From Hyperoodon ampullatus (lineage: Eukaryota > Chordata > Mammalia > Artiodactyla > Ziphiidae), in assembly GCA_949752795.1 (NCBI GenBank), contig OX457061.1:34662425-34726424 (forward strand): 64,000 nucleotides of DNA. Reading direction: 5' to 3'. Numbering within the stretch: the first letter of the stretch is position 1; each line of letters begins with the position of its first letter. Both the position numbers and the translations under genes were made by a program. The notes beneath the pieces are model-generated. The model saw only the letters and a list, made by a program, of their open reading frames with translations, was not told where the DNA came from and did no database searches. Positions 49,801 to 60,923 of this stretch are shown here, piece after piece.

Positions 49801-49904
49801 GTGCAGTTCTACAAGACTATACAAAGGTTGGTTATTAGAATAAAAACATAAGACGAACTTCTCAAACAACTCAGATAGGCTGATGACAGAAAGCAGGGTG
49901 GTTC

Positions 49905-50130
49905 TAAAGGGGGGAGAAAGGGAAAATTTGTGCCCTGCCCCCGCACAGGGAGGGACATCTGGAAGCATTTTTGGTTGGCACAACTGAGGGAAAGGGATTG
50001 CTACCGGAATCTACTGGGTAGAGACCAAAGATGCTGCTAAACATCCTACAACGCATAGAAAAGGCCCTACAACAAAGAATTATTGAACCCCAAATGTTAA
50101 CATTGCCAAAGTTAAGAAACCCTAATTTAA
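49905..50130 (+). mobile_element. MER20 hAT MITE
   Basis: gggacatctggaagcatttt, then atgctgctaaacatcctaca and caacaaagaattattgaacc. MER20 copies are known to act as regulatory elements in some placental tissues; there is no evidence for that here. Confidence 0.85.
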
Positions 50131-50509
50131 ATAATCACTGAAAGCTGGGTTTGGGAGCTTTTTAGAACAGGAATCTTCCCAACTAGGCTTTACTTTCAAA
50201 TCATCATCTGCTTAAACACTTGCAAGATGGATCATCTTGCAAAACAGCTCTTTTGTAAGTCAAGCTGAACTGCCAACTTCTGGAGTTTCTGAATGTATAA
50301 AACTGCTTTTAAAGAAGGTGCTCTCCGATTACAATTCAGCTAAATTGTTTTTCCAAAGATTTCAGTAGAAGTTCTCCTGGGCACAAAGACAGGGTCTGTC
50401 AATCTGGCACTAGGCCCTGAAGATGCTTTCGTAATTCCAATTTCCTGGTGAACTGGGAGCCACGAGGGTCTCTAAACGAGTGAAATTCCCATCATGCCAA
50501 CTGCTTGCC

Positions 50510-50700
50510 TGCTTTGGCCGGGCACGGTGCCAAACACCTCCACATAATTTATCCCACTTAATCCACCCAACAACCAGTGAGGTGGGCATTATTACCGGCT
50601 GTTTGCAGGGGAGGAAAATAAAGATCAGAGAGGTTAGACAACTCGCCCCAAGGTCACCAGCTGGCCAAGGGGGAGCCCAACCTGAATGAAGGTCTCCAGT
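50510..50700 (-). repeat. MIR SINE
   Basis: ttgcaggggaggaaaataaa and aactcgccccaaggtcacca in reverse MIR order. It ends about 250 bp from the main CpG island. Confidence 0.7.
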
Positions 50701-51378
50701 TTCCGAGTCACACGCTCTTTCCACCACCTCGGAAAACCCAGGTGTCAAGTCGTCTCAACTTCCCATGAATTTTTAAGGCAACCGCAACTTCTCAGTAAGT
50801 TCAGGGTGCTGAAAACGGGAATTTCCGGGGGACTGGGCACTCTCACATACACTCCCCCATTGCAGCTGTCTCACCGCAGGTACCTGATAAATCATTCCAT
50901 ATCACCCGTGGAACGGGGAGGATTTATTGGCGCTGGAGTTCATGCCAGGCCCAGGAAATGCCATCTTTGAAAGCCGAGAGGCGAATTCGCCCTGGGAGCA
51001 GAGAAGGTCTGGCCGCCGCGCTTGGCTGGCTCCACACGGGCTGTGCGACCCCTCGGCGGCCGGGGCAGGGGCCGCGGTCGCGGCGGCGCTGGGCCCTCCC
51101 AAATCGCCGGCCGCTGGGCCCTCCCGGATCGCCGGGACCCAGCCCCACCCGGCCCGGCCTGCTCCCTCCCACCCGCGCCCCACCAGGTGAGCGCGGCCAG
51201 GGCGCCCTCCCCGCCCCGACGAGGCGCCGGGAACCCGGGGCCGCCGCGTCCGCCAGCCCGCCCGCGCGTTCGCCGCGCGCCTGGGGAAGGGTGGGGGCGG
51301 GGCAGCGCTCAGCGCGACCCCGGCCCCCGGTGGCCCCGCGCCCTGCCCCCAGCCCGCTGGGGTCGCGCCGGCCCGTAC

Positions 51379-51475
51379 CTGCAGCATCTGGGGGCGCGGG
51401 GCGCCCAGGTAGGTCGCGCGTGCGGGCGGCGCAGAAGCTCGCTCGCGGCGCGACCTGGCCGCCGTCTGAGCATGC
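51379..51475 (-). other. PTPN3: Candidate PTPN3 non-coding exon 1 (5' end uncertain)
   Basis: Inside the CpG island the minus strand carries a good splice donor, ATGCTGCAG|gtacgg, at 51378. Joined to exon 2 it would give a 5' UTR ending in GCTATTCAACGATAGTT before the ATG. The transcription start is not visible; 51475 is a guess placed just past GC-rich sequence typical of a TATA-less start. The alternatives are another minus-strand donor (CTGCG|gtgaga near 50875) and a first exon in the second CpG block. The position fits a promoter at the far end of a long first intron. This is inference from one splice signal and base composition. Confidence 0.5.
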
Positions 51476-51482
51476 CCAGTGC
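51468..51482 (+). promoter_or_regulatory. 15-bp motif, copy 1 (GAGCATGCCCAGTGC)
   Basis: This motif in the main CpG island is matched exactly, in reverse orientation, at 52968-52982. Its GCATGC core resembles a degenerate NRF1 site, but it is not a full match to the YGCGCAYGCGCR consensus. Confidence 0.5.
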
Positions 51483-51859
51483 CGCCCGCGGGCGGCTCCC
51501 GCCGGCCCGGCTGGCCGCGACGGGCCCGCGCGCCGGGCGGGGGGCGGGCTCCCGGAACGCCCTGCGGGACGCCCCCGCCCCCACCCGAGGCCGGTGTGCT
51601 CGGACGCGTCTCCCAGGGCCACCAGGGTTCTCTTGCCGAGTTCCGTGCAGCCCGGTGTCCCCTCGCGCATGCACGCAGGCATTCGTTCCATTACCATTAA
51701 TTGGGCACCTACTGTGTGCCCAGCCCTAAGTGATTTTATGCCTAGGAATGTCGAGCAGCCGGCGATAAACAAATTTTTGACTTAAGGAGAAGTCTTGCCC
51801 AGCTGGGGTCCTGCTGACTCCCAGTGCAGTGCCCATCCCGTTCCACTAGAAACTTCCTG

Positions 51860-52135
51860 GCTTGAACTTTCTTCCCAAGACTTATGGGCCCTTTACCTGA
51901 TCTGGCTCCTGCATTCCTGCAGCCCCATGAGCACCTTTCTGTCCATCAAACACTCAGAACTTGTCTAGCCTCAGGACATTTACACATGCCTTTCCTCCTC
52001 TGTGTGGGACGTCTTTGCCCAGCTATTCCCGTGGCTGGAATCTTCTCATTGTACGTAGGTCCTCCTTCTCCGAGGCCTTCCCTGACCACCTTACTAAGTT
52101 AGCCCCCTGTTCCATGTCCTCACTTTATTTTCTTC
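51860..52135 (+). mobile_element. L2 3' UTR, first part
   Basis: ccgaggccttccctgaccac and preceding gtgggacgtctttgcccag. The element resumes at 52530 after another old repeat. Confidence 0.7.
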
Positions 52136-52144
52136 ACATTTATC

Positions 52145-52500
52145 ACTATCCATTAATTCATTCAACAAATAATTATTGATCACTTACTCTGATTCTTCAC
52201 GTGCGGTGAATACACAGAAATCTTGTCCCTTGCCGGAGTTTGGCGGAAGAGAGTTAGGCGATACACAATAAACATGCAAAAAAGCAAACTACGTAGTAGA
52301 AGGTGATACGCTTTACGAAGGGAAAAGAAACTTGGGGTGGAGGAGTGCAGTTTTCAATGACGTGGTCAGACATTTCAGCCACGCAGATAAATTGGGGAGA
52401 GCATTTCTGGCAGAGGGATCAGCCAGTGCAGACACTAAGGCGCAGGACTGCTTAGGAAATAGCAAGCAGGCCAAAGTAGCAGGAGATGAAGTCGGTAACT
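52145..52500 (+). repeat. Ancient interspersed repeat inserted in L2
   Basis: Begins ttaattcattcaacaaataa and contains tttctggcagagggatcagc. Same family as 55998-56470. It separates two halves of one L2 copy. Confidence 0.55.
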
Positions 52501-52529
52501 GCCTTTTCCCCTGATTTGCTTACTTCTTA

Positions 52530-52660
52530 TTGTGTATTCACCTCTGGAATTTTAGCTCTGGGGCTGTAGCCCTGCCCGTCTTCACTACATTGTCCCAGCC
52601 CCTACGACAGCACCTGGAACACAGTAGGTGCTCAAAAACAGTTTGTTGAATGAATATGTG
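52530..52660 (+). mobile_element. L2 3' UTR, second part
   Basis: acctggaacacagtaggtgc tcaaaaac then tttgttgaatgaat, the L2 terminus. Confidence 0.75.
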
Positions 52661-52739
52661 AATGAAAGGATGGAGTGACGGCTGTAATCATCCTGTCCGG
52701 ACCAGATGCCTGAGGGTCCAACGGCCCTGTGGGCCTAGG

Positions 52740-53070
52740 ACCATTCGGCGGCAGCTGGCAGCACCTGGTGCTTCAGTTCGGTCCCTGACCCCGAGTTGTG
52801 CCCCTGCACAGGACGCCGCCCGAGCGTCTTGTCCGGGGAATCTCAACCGAGCCAGGGAGTCCCCGGAACAGGACCCGCCCGGACCCGCCCCCCGCCCCCG
52901 GACCTCCGGTCGCCAGCAAAACCTGGAGTTGCAGCGCTCTCCCGCCACCATTGGGACGGCGGGGAGCGCACTGGGCATGCTCGGAGCCGGGCGGGGCCCG
53001 AGAGCCCGGGAGGCGGAGCCTCCTGACAGGGCGCACGACACCTCCCGCGTAGCTCAGCTGGACCCTCAGC
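52740..53070. promoter_or_regulatory. Second CpG-rich block, possible alternative or enhancer promoter
   Basis: A GC- and CpG-rich stretch lies about 1.1 kb upstream (in PTPN3 sense) of the main island, separated from it by an L2 relic and another old repeat. It holds an inverted CCAAT box (ATTGG, 52950-52954), a GC box (about 52990-52998) and the 15-bp motif shared with the main island. On the plus strand a consensus donor (CTGGG|gtaaga, near 53209) follows. It may be an alternative PTPN3 first exon, a divergent non-coding RNA start, or a decayed part of one larger island. Confidence 0.5.
52968..52982 (-). promoter_or_regulatory. 15-bp motif, copy 2 (inverted)
   Basis: Reverse complement of the motif at 51468-51482. 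With one mismatch the match extends to 18 bp (TCYGAGCATGCCCAGTGC). It lies 13 bp past the inverted CCAAT box and next to a GC box, which is promoter-like spacing. Confidence 0.5.
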
Positions 53071-53224
53071 CACTCAGTTCCCGCCCTCAGTTAGGGTGGG
53101 GTCTGGGGGCTTTTTTTTTTTTTTTTTTTCAAAGCCCAGTGGGAAAGCTGGGAATTCAGAATCCGCGAAAGACGTTCTTCGTCCTCTCCCAGCCGCTGTG
53201 TGACCTGGGGTAAGAACCTTACCC

Positions 53225-53276
53225 CAAATGATATGAATACCTACCCCTGTGCTTCAAATAATATGAATACCTACCT
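53225..53276. repeat. 30-bp imperfect tandem duplication
   Basis: CAAATRATATGAATACCTAC occurs at 53225-53244 and again at 53255-53274. Confidence 0.9.
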
Positions 53277-53654
53277 CTTCGGTCTGGGCGCTGTGTGGGG
53301 AATGAATGAAATCAAGAACGTGAGCAGGTTTAGTCCACTTTAAAGGTCCATTTTTTGGGTGCCTACCTCAGTTATAGGTCATCCTCATACCAGTTTGTCG
53401 AGTGCTGAGATGAGGAAACCGAGGTTAATAAACCCGACGGTTCTTGGAGTTGTCCCAATTTGCCTTACACTAGAAACTAGGCTGAAGCTACCTCTTCTTT
53501 ATCCACAGTGAACAGTCATTAGTTTATACAGTGCTCAAATTCGAGCTAAAAAATATCTAGACACCTAAGGAAAAAGACCTAAATATTTTTTAAACCGTGC
53601 ATTTCAACTCACCATAGCAGAAACAGGAACAAAAGGAAAGAATATTCCCCGAGC

Positions 53655-53945
53655 AAATAAATGTTCACAAACAGAGGAATGATTAATTAGATTATGGTAT
53701 ATTTGTTGAAATAATAACTATTTTACACTAAACTAAACCGTGTTGCAACAGGAGGAAACTTACAGTACAATGTTAGGTGAAAAAAGGCTGAAAATACAAA
53801 TACCCTGTGTAATGGAAATATGGGAAAATGTAAATAGTCTGATTTTGGTGGGTAGTGAGGTTGGTTTTTCTATTTAAGTTTATCTATTACTGTCCCAATG
53901 TTGTGTTTGCAATGATAAACATTTAAAAGATCAAATCAAAAATTC
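53655..53945 (+). mobile_element. Old L1 relic
   Basis: aatgattaattagattatgg then tatttaagtttatctattac, a diverged L1 3' segment. Confidence 0.6.
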
Positions 53946-54029
53946 TTGAAGTTTTGTGTGTCTAATAATAACAATAATAACTACTATTATCAAGCTCACG
54001 TGTGATCAATATTTTACACATATTCTGTC

Positions 54030-54160
54030 TTTACTTCATACAGTCATTCTGCAGAGTGGGTGTTTTTAGGTCAGTTTTACTGAAAAGGAAGCAGTCTAGG
54101 AGCCTTTCACAACTAGTAAGGGACAGGGTCAGGATTTGAATGCAAGTTGGACTGACCTCA
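54030..54160 (-). repeat. MIR fragment
   Basis: cacaactagtaagggacagg gtcaggatttgaa in reverse order. Confidence 0.6.
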
Positions 54161-55997
54161 AAGCCAGGGTCAATATTTATAATATTGCCTCTCTGCTTGC
54201 CATGTATTGATCATAAGAGAGACCACATATTTCATTTTTTGTGTCTTTTTGCCTTCTTTCCTCTACCCCTTTGATATGTTTATATGCTGTAGATTACCTT
54301 TAAATGTTCTGGTCTCCTGTTACTGTTTTATTCTTGGGGCCAAAATGTTAAAGTTCATCCTTTTAAACTGTTGCACCTGGAGTGACATGATGTTATTATC
54401 AGCAATGACAGTTGATCTTATAAGCTCCCAAACCTTATGCAAATGAGACTTTTGGATGGACATATAATCTTCTTAGTCTATGTGGTTGAACCCAGCCAGA
54501 TCTAGAGCAAATAGAGACCCAGTGAGGAACAGGGCTATCCCAAGTCTCAGATAATGAGGACCCACCTAGATTACTGTCCCTGGGCAATCATTTTGGAGGC
54601 AGAATCACAACATAAAGGGACCACATGGTCCATGGACTCCTCAGGACTCTGCTGTGATGAAAAAGTACAGACTTGATAGTGTGATGATGTTTGCAGAGAG
54701 AAAGCCAGGGCCCTAAAAGCAGCCCTCCTACTGCTGGTAAGCTAAAAAAAAGTCAGGTCTCTTTCAATCATGCTGGTAAACTGTACCTGGCCCAGAAACC
54801 ACTAAACAAACAACAGTAAACACAAAAAGCCAAAGAGAGTCATTTCATTGGAGAGGAAGACATACCACAAACCCAATATGCATCCCTGGTAAGAAACAAA
54901 TTCATTTAAGAGGAACAAGATGAACGAGTGGACACAGTTACTAGCAGCATTCCCAGAAGCTGCCATTTGGGCAGAAAATCTGGTGCCAGGTAGTGCACCC
55001 AGGCAATTGGCTGGGGGCATTTATAGGACGAGTTTCCTGGAAGAATCACTGCGATTGTCATTCATATCAAGACTCAGGAAGCCTGGGCACCACGTGGACT
55101 GTTTTCAATGATTTATGAGGCAAGGCTCCCCGCTGAGATGCTAATGCTCATCAATTATTTGTGCTGTTAACGCAAGCTCACGAATACATGGGCAAGTGGT
55201 GCTGTTATAATGACAAGTGAAAAGAATAGGATGTAAAATTATACGCATAGTATGGCTTCAACTCTGTGAATGACTAGGATATACCATATAAAATCGCCAT
55301 TTCCTAGGTCAACAATGGTTGAATATTGGCAACTTCCGATATTTCATCTTAATACATACACATAGAAAAAGGGCTAGGAAGAAATGCACCAAAATATTAA
55401 TGGTGGCGGCTGTGTATCAGTATTGCATTTATAAGCAGAGAAACAAAATACAGAAGGTATCTTTTACAAATCAGGGGAATTTCAAGTCTTTGGGCATCTA
55501 TTTCTTTGTACGTCTTTAGAGGTCCCTAAATCTTGTTTTACGGTAAGTGTGTTTCTTTTATTACCAGGAAAAATGAAACAAACTTGAAAGTTGGCAAGCC
55601 AAAGAAAGCGAGGCAAAGAGAGGGAAAATGACACTCAAACTGGGCGAAAACCTGAGAGGTTCCTTTCACCGAGGCCTGTCTGTGCTTGTCCAGCGGTGGC
55701 AGATCGCGACAGGCTGTCTGTCCCTGGCCCAGGAGGGAGGGAGAGGAAGTGGTCAAGTCAGGAGCCTGTAGAGACGTGTTAGTCTGACTTGGGACCCCTC
55801 ATCCCCTCAGCTCGCATTCTTGGAATTCTTGGACCACATAGATCTCACTTTGAGAAACGCAAATTTTTAAGTGTAAAGTTTTAGCCATTAAAAAAGATCT
55901 TTCCATTGCAAATCATCACTGCCAAAAGAGGAGTTTTGTCTGGAAAACCGATGAACAAATTGAGCATAAATACAAGAAGAGAGATGAGGTGAATGTT

Positions 55998-56470
55998 GTT
56001 CATTCATTCATTCCTTCATCAAATATTTATTAAACACCTACTGTGTGTCAGGCACTGCTCTGAGTGCCTGGGAGACATCAGTGAACAAAACAACCATTTC
56101 TGCTCTTGTGGGCATGCATGCTAACAGGGCAAGCCAGACAATGAACAACACACATTATGAATAAGTGAATGTGGTTGTATGTGAAGAGGCCAGGAGTAAG
56201 GGTGATAGGCAGAGGGGTGGAGGTGGGGTGAGTGGGGAGTTGCAATTTGAAATAGGACTGAGAAAGTTAATCACTTAAGCAAGGACCTGAAGGAGATGAG
56301 GGAATTATTCATGCAGATATCTGGGGGAAGAACCTTCTGGGCAGAGAGAATAACAGTAGAAATGCCCTTAAGGGAGCACGTCTGCAGTAAGGAGGCTGGT
56401 GGGGCAAGGGGCAAGCTGCAAGAGATGAAGCCAAAGAGGTCCCAGGGGCCAGAACCTGAGGCCCCTCCCC
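55998..56470 (+). repeat. Ancient interspersed repeat
   Basis: cattcattcattccttcatc, then taaacacctactgtgtgtca ggcactg, then cagatatctgggggaagaac. The longest copy of this family here. Confidence 0.6.
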
Positions 56471-57219
56471 TTGTCACCCCCAGGAAGGACTCAGTCTTTC
56501 AGTCTGAGCCAGACGGAAGCCAGATGTGCTTGTCAACACACCAAAAGTTAAATGCTGTCCCTTTAAATTGTCCCTTTGAATATGGGACTGAATTCATGTA
56601 GCAGCCCTCCATTGTAAGGGAGTCAGCCACAGGATCCAGATTATGCATATATTTTTAATATTATCATCAAAATGGAAAGATAACATTCAACAATTATCTC
56701 AGAGGGTTTTCAGACCTTCAAGAATACATGAGCGAACCCTCAGGGATACACAGACCTGAGCTTTAAAAACACTCTTCTTGTGCACCTGCTGTAGATAGGC
56801 CAGAGGACCAAAAGGACCATAATAGCCCCATGGACCGCCACATAGATTTGCTGCTGCATGTAAAATGGAAATGTTAGTCTAGGGACTTTGAGATCTGACT
56901 CTGAAGTGAAGAGAAATGCAGAGAGTGAAAGTTGGCATCCTGAGCTGTGGCTGATAGTATTTAAGCAATGGCCTTCCTTGAAAGGAGTGGTGTCATCTTA
57001 CAAAACCCAGGGAGAATGGGTTTGTCAAGACTCCCAACCACACCTTGAAGGTTCAAGTGCCCGAGAACAGAAGGAGAAAGAGAAAAACACCCAGGCAATG
57101 TAGAAGAGTCCACACACAGGTCATGGCTTTAAAAAATCGGCAATGATAAAGGAAACACTCAGGGTTTCCTTAACAGACGAGTCAAGGGAAAGGAGTCAGG
57201 AACAATACTGAAGGCAGCA

Positions 57220-57390
57220 TTTTAAAAGTTTGATCCAGGAACCATATATCAAGTGCACCTTGGGAGAAGGGGTCCTTGTGAAAAAGCAGACTCCTGGCTT
57301 CAGGCCAGACCTTCTGAATCTCTGATTGTGGAACCCAGGGACCTGCATTTTGTAATTAACTATAAGAATCTTATGTACACTGAAGTTTTA
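57220..57390. mobile_element. MER5A-related MITE, diverged
   Basis: tcaagtgcaccttgggagaa then gggacctgcattttgtaatt. Confidence 0.45.
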
Positions 57391-59119
57391 TAACTTCTGT
57401 CCTACAGCCTCCAGTGTGTGCACACCAAGAACATAGTCTGAGTAATAAATGAAAAGGATGGGAAATTTTACTAAGAGATGATCTTGTAGGTATCACTGAT
57501 GCTTTGATGAATGGGACTAAGGACAAGAGCAGCTTCTTAAAGGAGGTGCATATCTAGAGGGGCAGAAGGGGAGGGAAAGAGATGTGGAGAGACAGCATTC
57601 CCTTCAGGCAAATATGGACCCCCTGATAGAGAGCTCTCAGGCTCTCTGCTCTTGACCTTGGATCTCTGACTGCATCCATCTAACCATGCTCTCCTGGGGC
57701 CAAGAACAAGCTAACCATGGGACTGGAAGGAGGCAGTAACGGTGGCAGTCATAGTGGTGGTCATGTTTGCTTAGAGGAGTGGACCTTAAAACAAACACAT
57801 TGAAGTATGTAGAGTACACACAAAACTGAAACAAGGAAGGTCGTTACCTCCCGAAGAGGAATTGGACAAGTGGGGCAAGAGAGGGACGGGTGTTTACTTT
57901 TTGCTATAAACATTTGTGTACCTTCTGAATTATCTACTGTGGGACATATAACTTATTTCAAAGTAAACCAGTTCTCTCTGGAAAAAAATAATGATGTGTG
58001 CACAATATATTTTAAAAATTGTTTTACATTTTTGACTCCCTCTAAATTTTGCTAACGAAGCACAGAGCATAGGTTGGTTACTTGACAAGTCAAGGCTGTA
58101 AGTATGACCAGGGCCTGACAATGTATACCTTGCTCAAAAGAAACAGCCGTAAGTCAAGAACTCTTACTCCTGTTTTGGAAATGCATGTGGCTGAGGAATG
58201 GAACAGAAAAGAAGAGCCTTGGATGAGGATGAACAAGAAGTTAAAGTCCTTTCAGTGACCTTAAGATCAAGAGTCAAGCTTTCCTGACACAGCTGGTAAC
58301 AAAACGGCCAGAGAAAGAAGATGGGGAACTGCAACAACCCAGGCCTCGACTCAGTTGCATTCAGGAAAAGGCGGTCATCTGAAACCTGTCCTAGCTTGGC
58401 TGACCATTTCATCCCTGAGACGCTGGAAACCTGATCTGGGCCTGGCAGAAAACTGTGCTCCCACCCCCTGGTGACATTTCAAGAACGGGGGACGCTGTTC
58501 AGCCTGCCCCGTGCTCTGGTGACCTTCTAGCGTTGCACGGATGACACATCACAGGATTTCCTCAACTGCGCTCTGGCGTCCTGCTAGGATGTCTTTCTCA
58601 TTTTTTCCATGGTACACATAGTCACTGCATCGCAGTCCAAACAGACTATCCAGCGATGCCTCTGTAAACATGAGTCACATGTGAAGTTAAAGAAATCTGT
58701 GTTTGATTAGAGACAGCAGAGCTCCTAAGACATATCATCTTTGCATACAAGGTATGGGTTGATGAGAGTCGTCTGATTTCCTGCCAAGATGCCTGAATAG
58801 TGCTTGGGGATTGACTTCATGTGGCAGCCACCAAAGCCGACACAGACGCCGCTCTTCTTCATCCTAAAACTCCCCTTCCAAGGTGAAGTTCTCCAGCTTC
58901 TGTATGAGAAAACATTACTCTGTCTCCATTTTTTCACCTTTGTGAGCTTCTCTCAGTTTGGTCTTTGATGCCACCACCTTGTCCAGCCTTGGTCACCCCA
59001 GTCCAAGCCCAAGCACAAACCTTGTTCTTGTTTCCCCTTGAGGAATGAAGGCCACCCATATCAACCTCCTGAAATGACTCATTCTCTCATCTCTGCCTGT
59101 TGAAATCCTATCCATCCTT

Positions 59120-59307
59120 AACAGGTTTGCAGGGCAGAAATAGAGACACAGATGTAGAGAACAAACGTATGGACACCAAGAGGGGAAAGTGGCGGGTGTG
59201 TGTGTGTGTGATGAATTGGGAGATTGGGATTGACATATATACACTAATATGTATAAAATGGATAACTAATAAGAACCTGCTGTATAAAAAAATAAATTAA
59301 AAAAAAA
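59120..59307 (+). mobile_element. Recent 5'-truncated L1 insertion
   Basis: 188 bp of cetartiodactyl L1 3' UTR, including a TG run, gatgaattgggagattggga, gaacctgctgtataaaaaaa and an A-rich end. Flanked by a perfect 18-bp TSD, GAAATCCTATCCATCCTT (59102-59119 and 59308-59325). The perfect TSD implies a relatively recent insertion. Confidence 0.95.
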
Positions 59308-60923
59308 GAAATCCTATCCATCCTTTAAGATCCATCTTACCAGCTACCTCTTCCTGGATTATCCCAACTGGTTATGAGCTCTCTAACTCCTGTACCCCAG
59401 GAGTCATCTCATTTTGACTTGCATTTGGTTATACACGTGCACGTCCCTTTGGAAGGCTCTTGGAAAATCCCCTGAATGGGGCCAGAGATCTTCTGATTAT
59501 GTGGCCTGTGACTATAATTTCTGAGCAAGGTATGCAAAGGGCTATGAGCCCCTTCTGAAAAATTTCTGGCCTTTTGGCAGTGAGCAAGAAGCGTTACTTT
59601 GTATCTAAAGTCCTTCTGGAATTTCTTCCAGAATTTTTTCGTGCAAGCTTGATAATTAATTGACCAACAGAGGGATAGAAAAGAGACACAAATGGTTGTA
59701 GATAGGTAGATTAGGGAGCAATGTGATCAGTAGTGTCCCAGATAAGGTATAACTAATTAGTGATTAGATATCACTATGACTCATTGTCTATGTGAAACAA
59801 CTCAAGGATTTAGGACATCAACCCTGCCTCTTCACACCCGGGAGTCACCTAGTTGTGCTGGCAGAAGGTCTACAGGTCAAGGACCGCTTTGTTGTCTCCC
59901 TGGGTTGCTGAGCTTGTTAATTCCATGAGCTCCATCTTTAGACATCAGGACCAGGAATAACAGAGTGAGTAAAATGCAACATAGAAATTACCAGGGAATA
60001 AAGTGGGGATGCTAAACCCCACTTAGTGTCTCATGGTTTCAATTTCATTGTGACCTAGAATCATAAACAGTCTCAAACATGGGAAGCTGGCCGATTTTGT
60101 CAGCACTTGTGACGATATTTCATCCTCCCACTGTAGGATGGATGCATTGAGGGCAGCCTTCATCTGTCTCTCAATCGTGTTCAGTCTGAGTAACCAGCTT
60201 TCTCTGACTGCATAGGCAGACTCAGGGGCCCCTCCTTCTGCATTTAGATTCCTCTAGATTCACACTGAACACATTATATACAATTGAGCAAGTCTGCTAC
60301 CATCATTTCTTCTTATGCTGGGAGCCTAGAGAGAACCAGGAACCTACCAAGCGTGTGATGTGAGAGAAAACTAGTTGAAATTGGATTGCCTTATTGACAT
60401 GTTCAAGTCAGCCCAAGTCCCTTGACTTCCCAAGGCCAGTGTATTATTTTCCATTACACTTTGTTCAGTGGCATTTAAAAAAATGGACATAATATTAGTA
60501 CATCTTTCAAATGCCAGTTCACAGGAGGGAATAATTTCCCAACAGTGTTATCTAGTTTCTTTTCAAGTTCCCTGGGTTGAGGTCAGTCTTTGTAGTTAAT
60601 ATTGGGTTCCTGACCCAAACACAGCCTGTGCCAGTTATGAAGTCAGTTTTCCACGCTTTGGATAAAGAGGTGACCGTGGGAACATGTACTGCTCTGTCTC
60701 CAGCTTTGGCGGAGCCACTGAAAACCCAACCCAGCCTGGCTGTCCATGTCCCTGCACGGAAATGGGGACAGACAAGGACTGTCCAGCAGGAGGAAATGGA
60801 CCCATTCTGCAAAGCCAGCCTTGGCATATGGAGCAAAAGAAAGTATCCTTCCCATTCAGGAGGAAAAAATATCTCTTTAGTTATTTATTAAGCAACACTA
60901 ACACTGAAGTAATCTTTTCTTTT

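Larger units (their letters stand above)
15919..51378 (-). other. PTPN3: PTPN3 intron 1 (about 35.5 kb, if the exon 1 call is right)
   Basis: Long repeat-rich first intron; individual repeats are listed separately. Stretches in which I see nothing definite: 19320-21060, 21930-23500, 24200-25470, 25760-27340 apart from the CRE, 27630-29180, 29560-31410, 34870-36900, 37170-37790, 41960-43130, 46800-47660, 48050-49160 and 50140-50500. Confidence 0.6.
1..51475 (-). other. PTPN3: PTPN3 gene, 5' part (partial; continues beyond left edge)
   Basis: PTPN3/PTPH1 is a non-receptor tyrosine phosphatase in which an N-terminal FERM domain targets the protein to the membrane-cytoskeleton interface, followed by a PDZ domain and a C-terminal PTP domain. 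Only the N-terminus is in the window. Six coding exons on the minus strand join in frame (138+108+43+79+45+53 = 466 nt = 155 codons + 1 nt), all with GT-AG introns. The translation matches PTPN3 as I remember it, with no insertion or deletion over residues 1-155. The full human protein is about 913 residues, so the PDZ and PTP exons must lie to the left. The right limit is a candidate non-coding exon 1 and is less certain than the coding exons. The paralogue PTPN4 is less likely because the N-terminus ([20 protein letters not shown]) is PTPN3-like. Confidence 0.93.
50960..51620. promoter_or_regulatory. Main CpG island, probable PTPN3 promoter
   Basis: This is the densest CpG stretch of the window, sharply different from the AT-rich flanks. 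It has many GC boxes (for example around 51295-51302 and 51538-51548) and no TATA box. It contains strong donor-like sites on both strands: minus CTGCAG|gtacgg at 51378, plus CACCAG|gtgagc at 51187 and plus GCCCAG|gtaggt at 51409. That pattern is expected of a divergent CpG-island promoter. Long open frames run through it on both strands, but they reflect the lack of AT-rich stop codons. Confidence 0.75.

Noticed and set aside
50924..51785. Long open frames (up to about 280 codons) on both strands in the CpG island
   Set aside because: They overlap each other on both strands and in several frames, are Arg/Pro/Gly/Ala-rich and lack any domain. GC-rich DNA without TAA/TAG explains them.
53202..53225. 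Short hairpin ggggtaag-aac-cttacccc considered as a terminator or RNA structure
   Set aside because: Only 8-bp arms in a eukaryotic flank; expected by chance and no T-run or RNA gene context.
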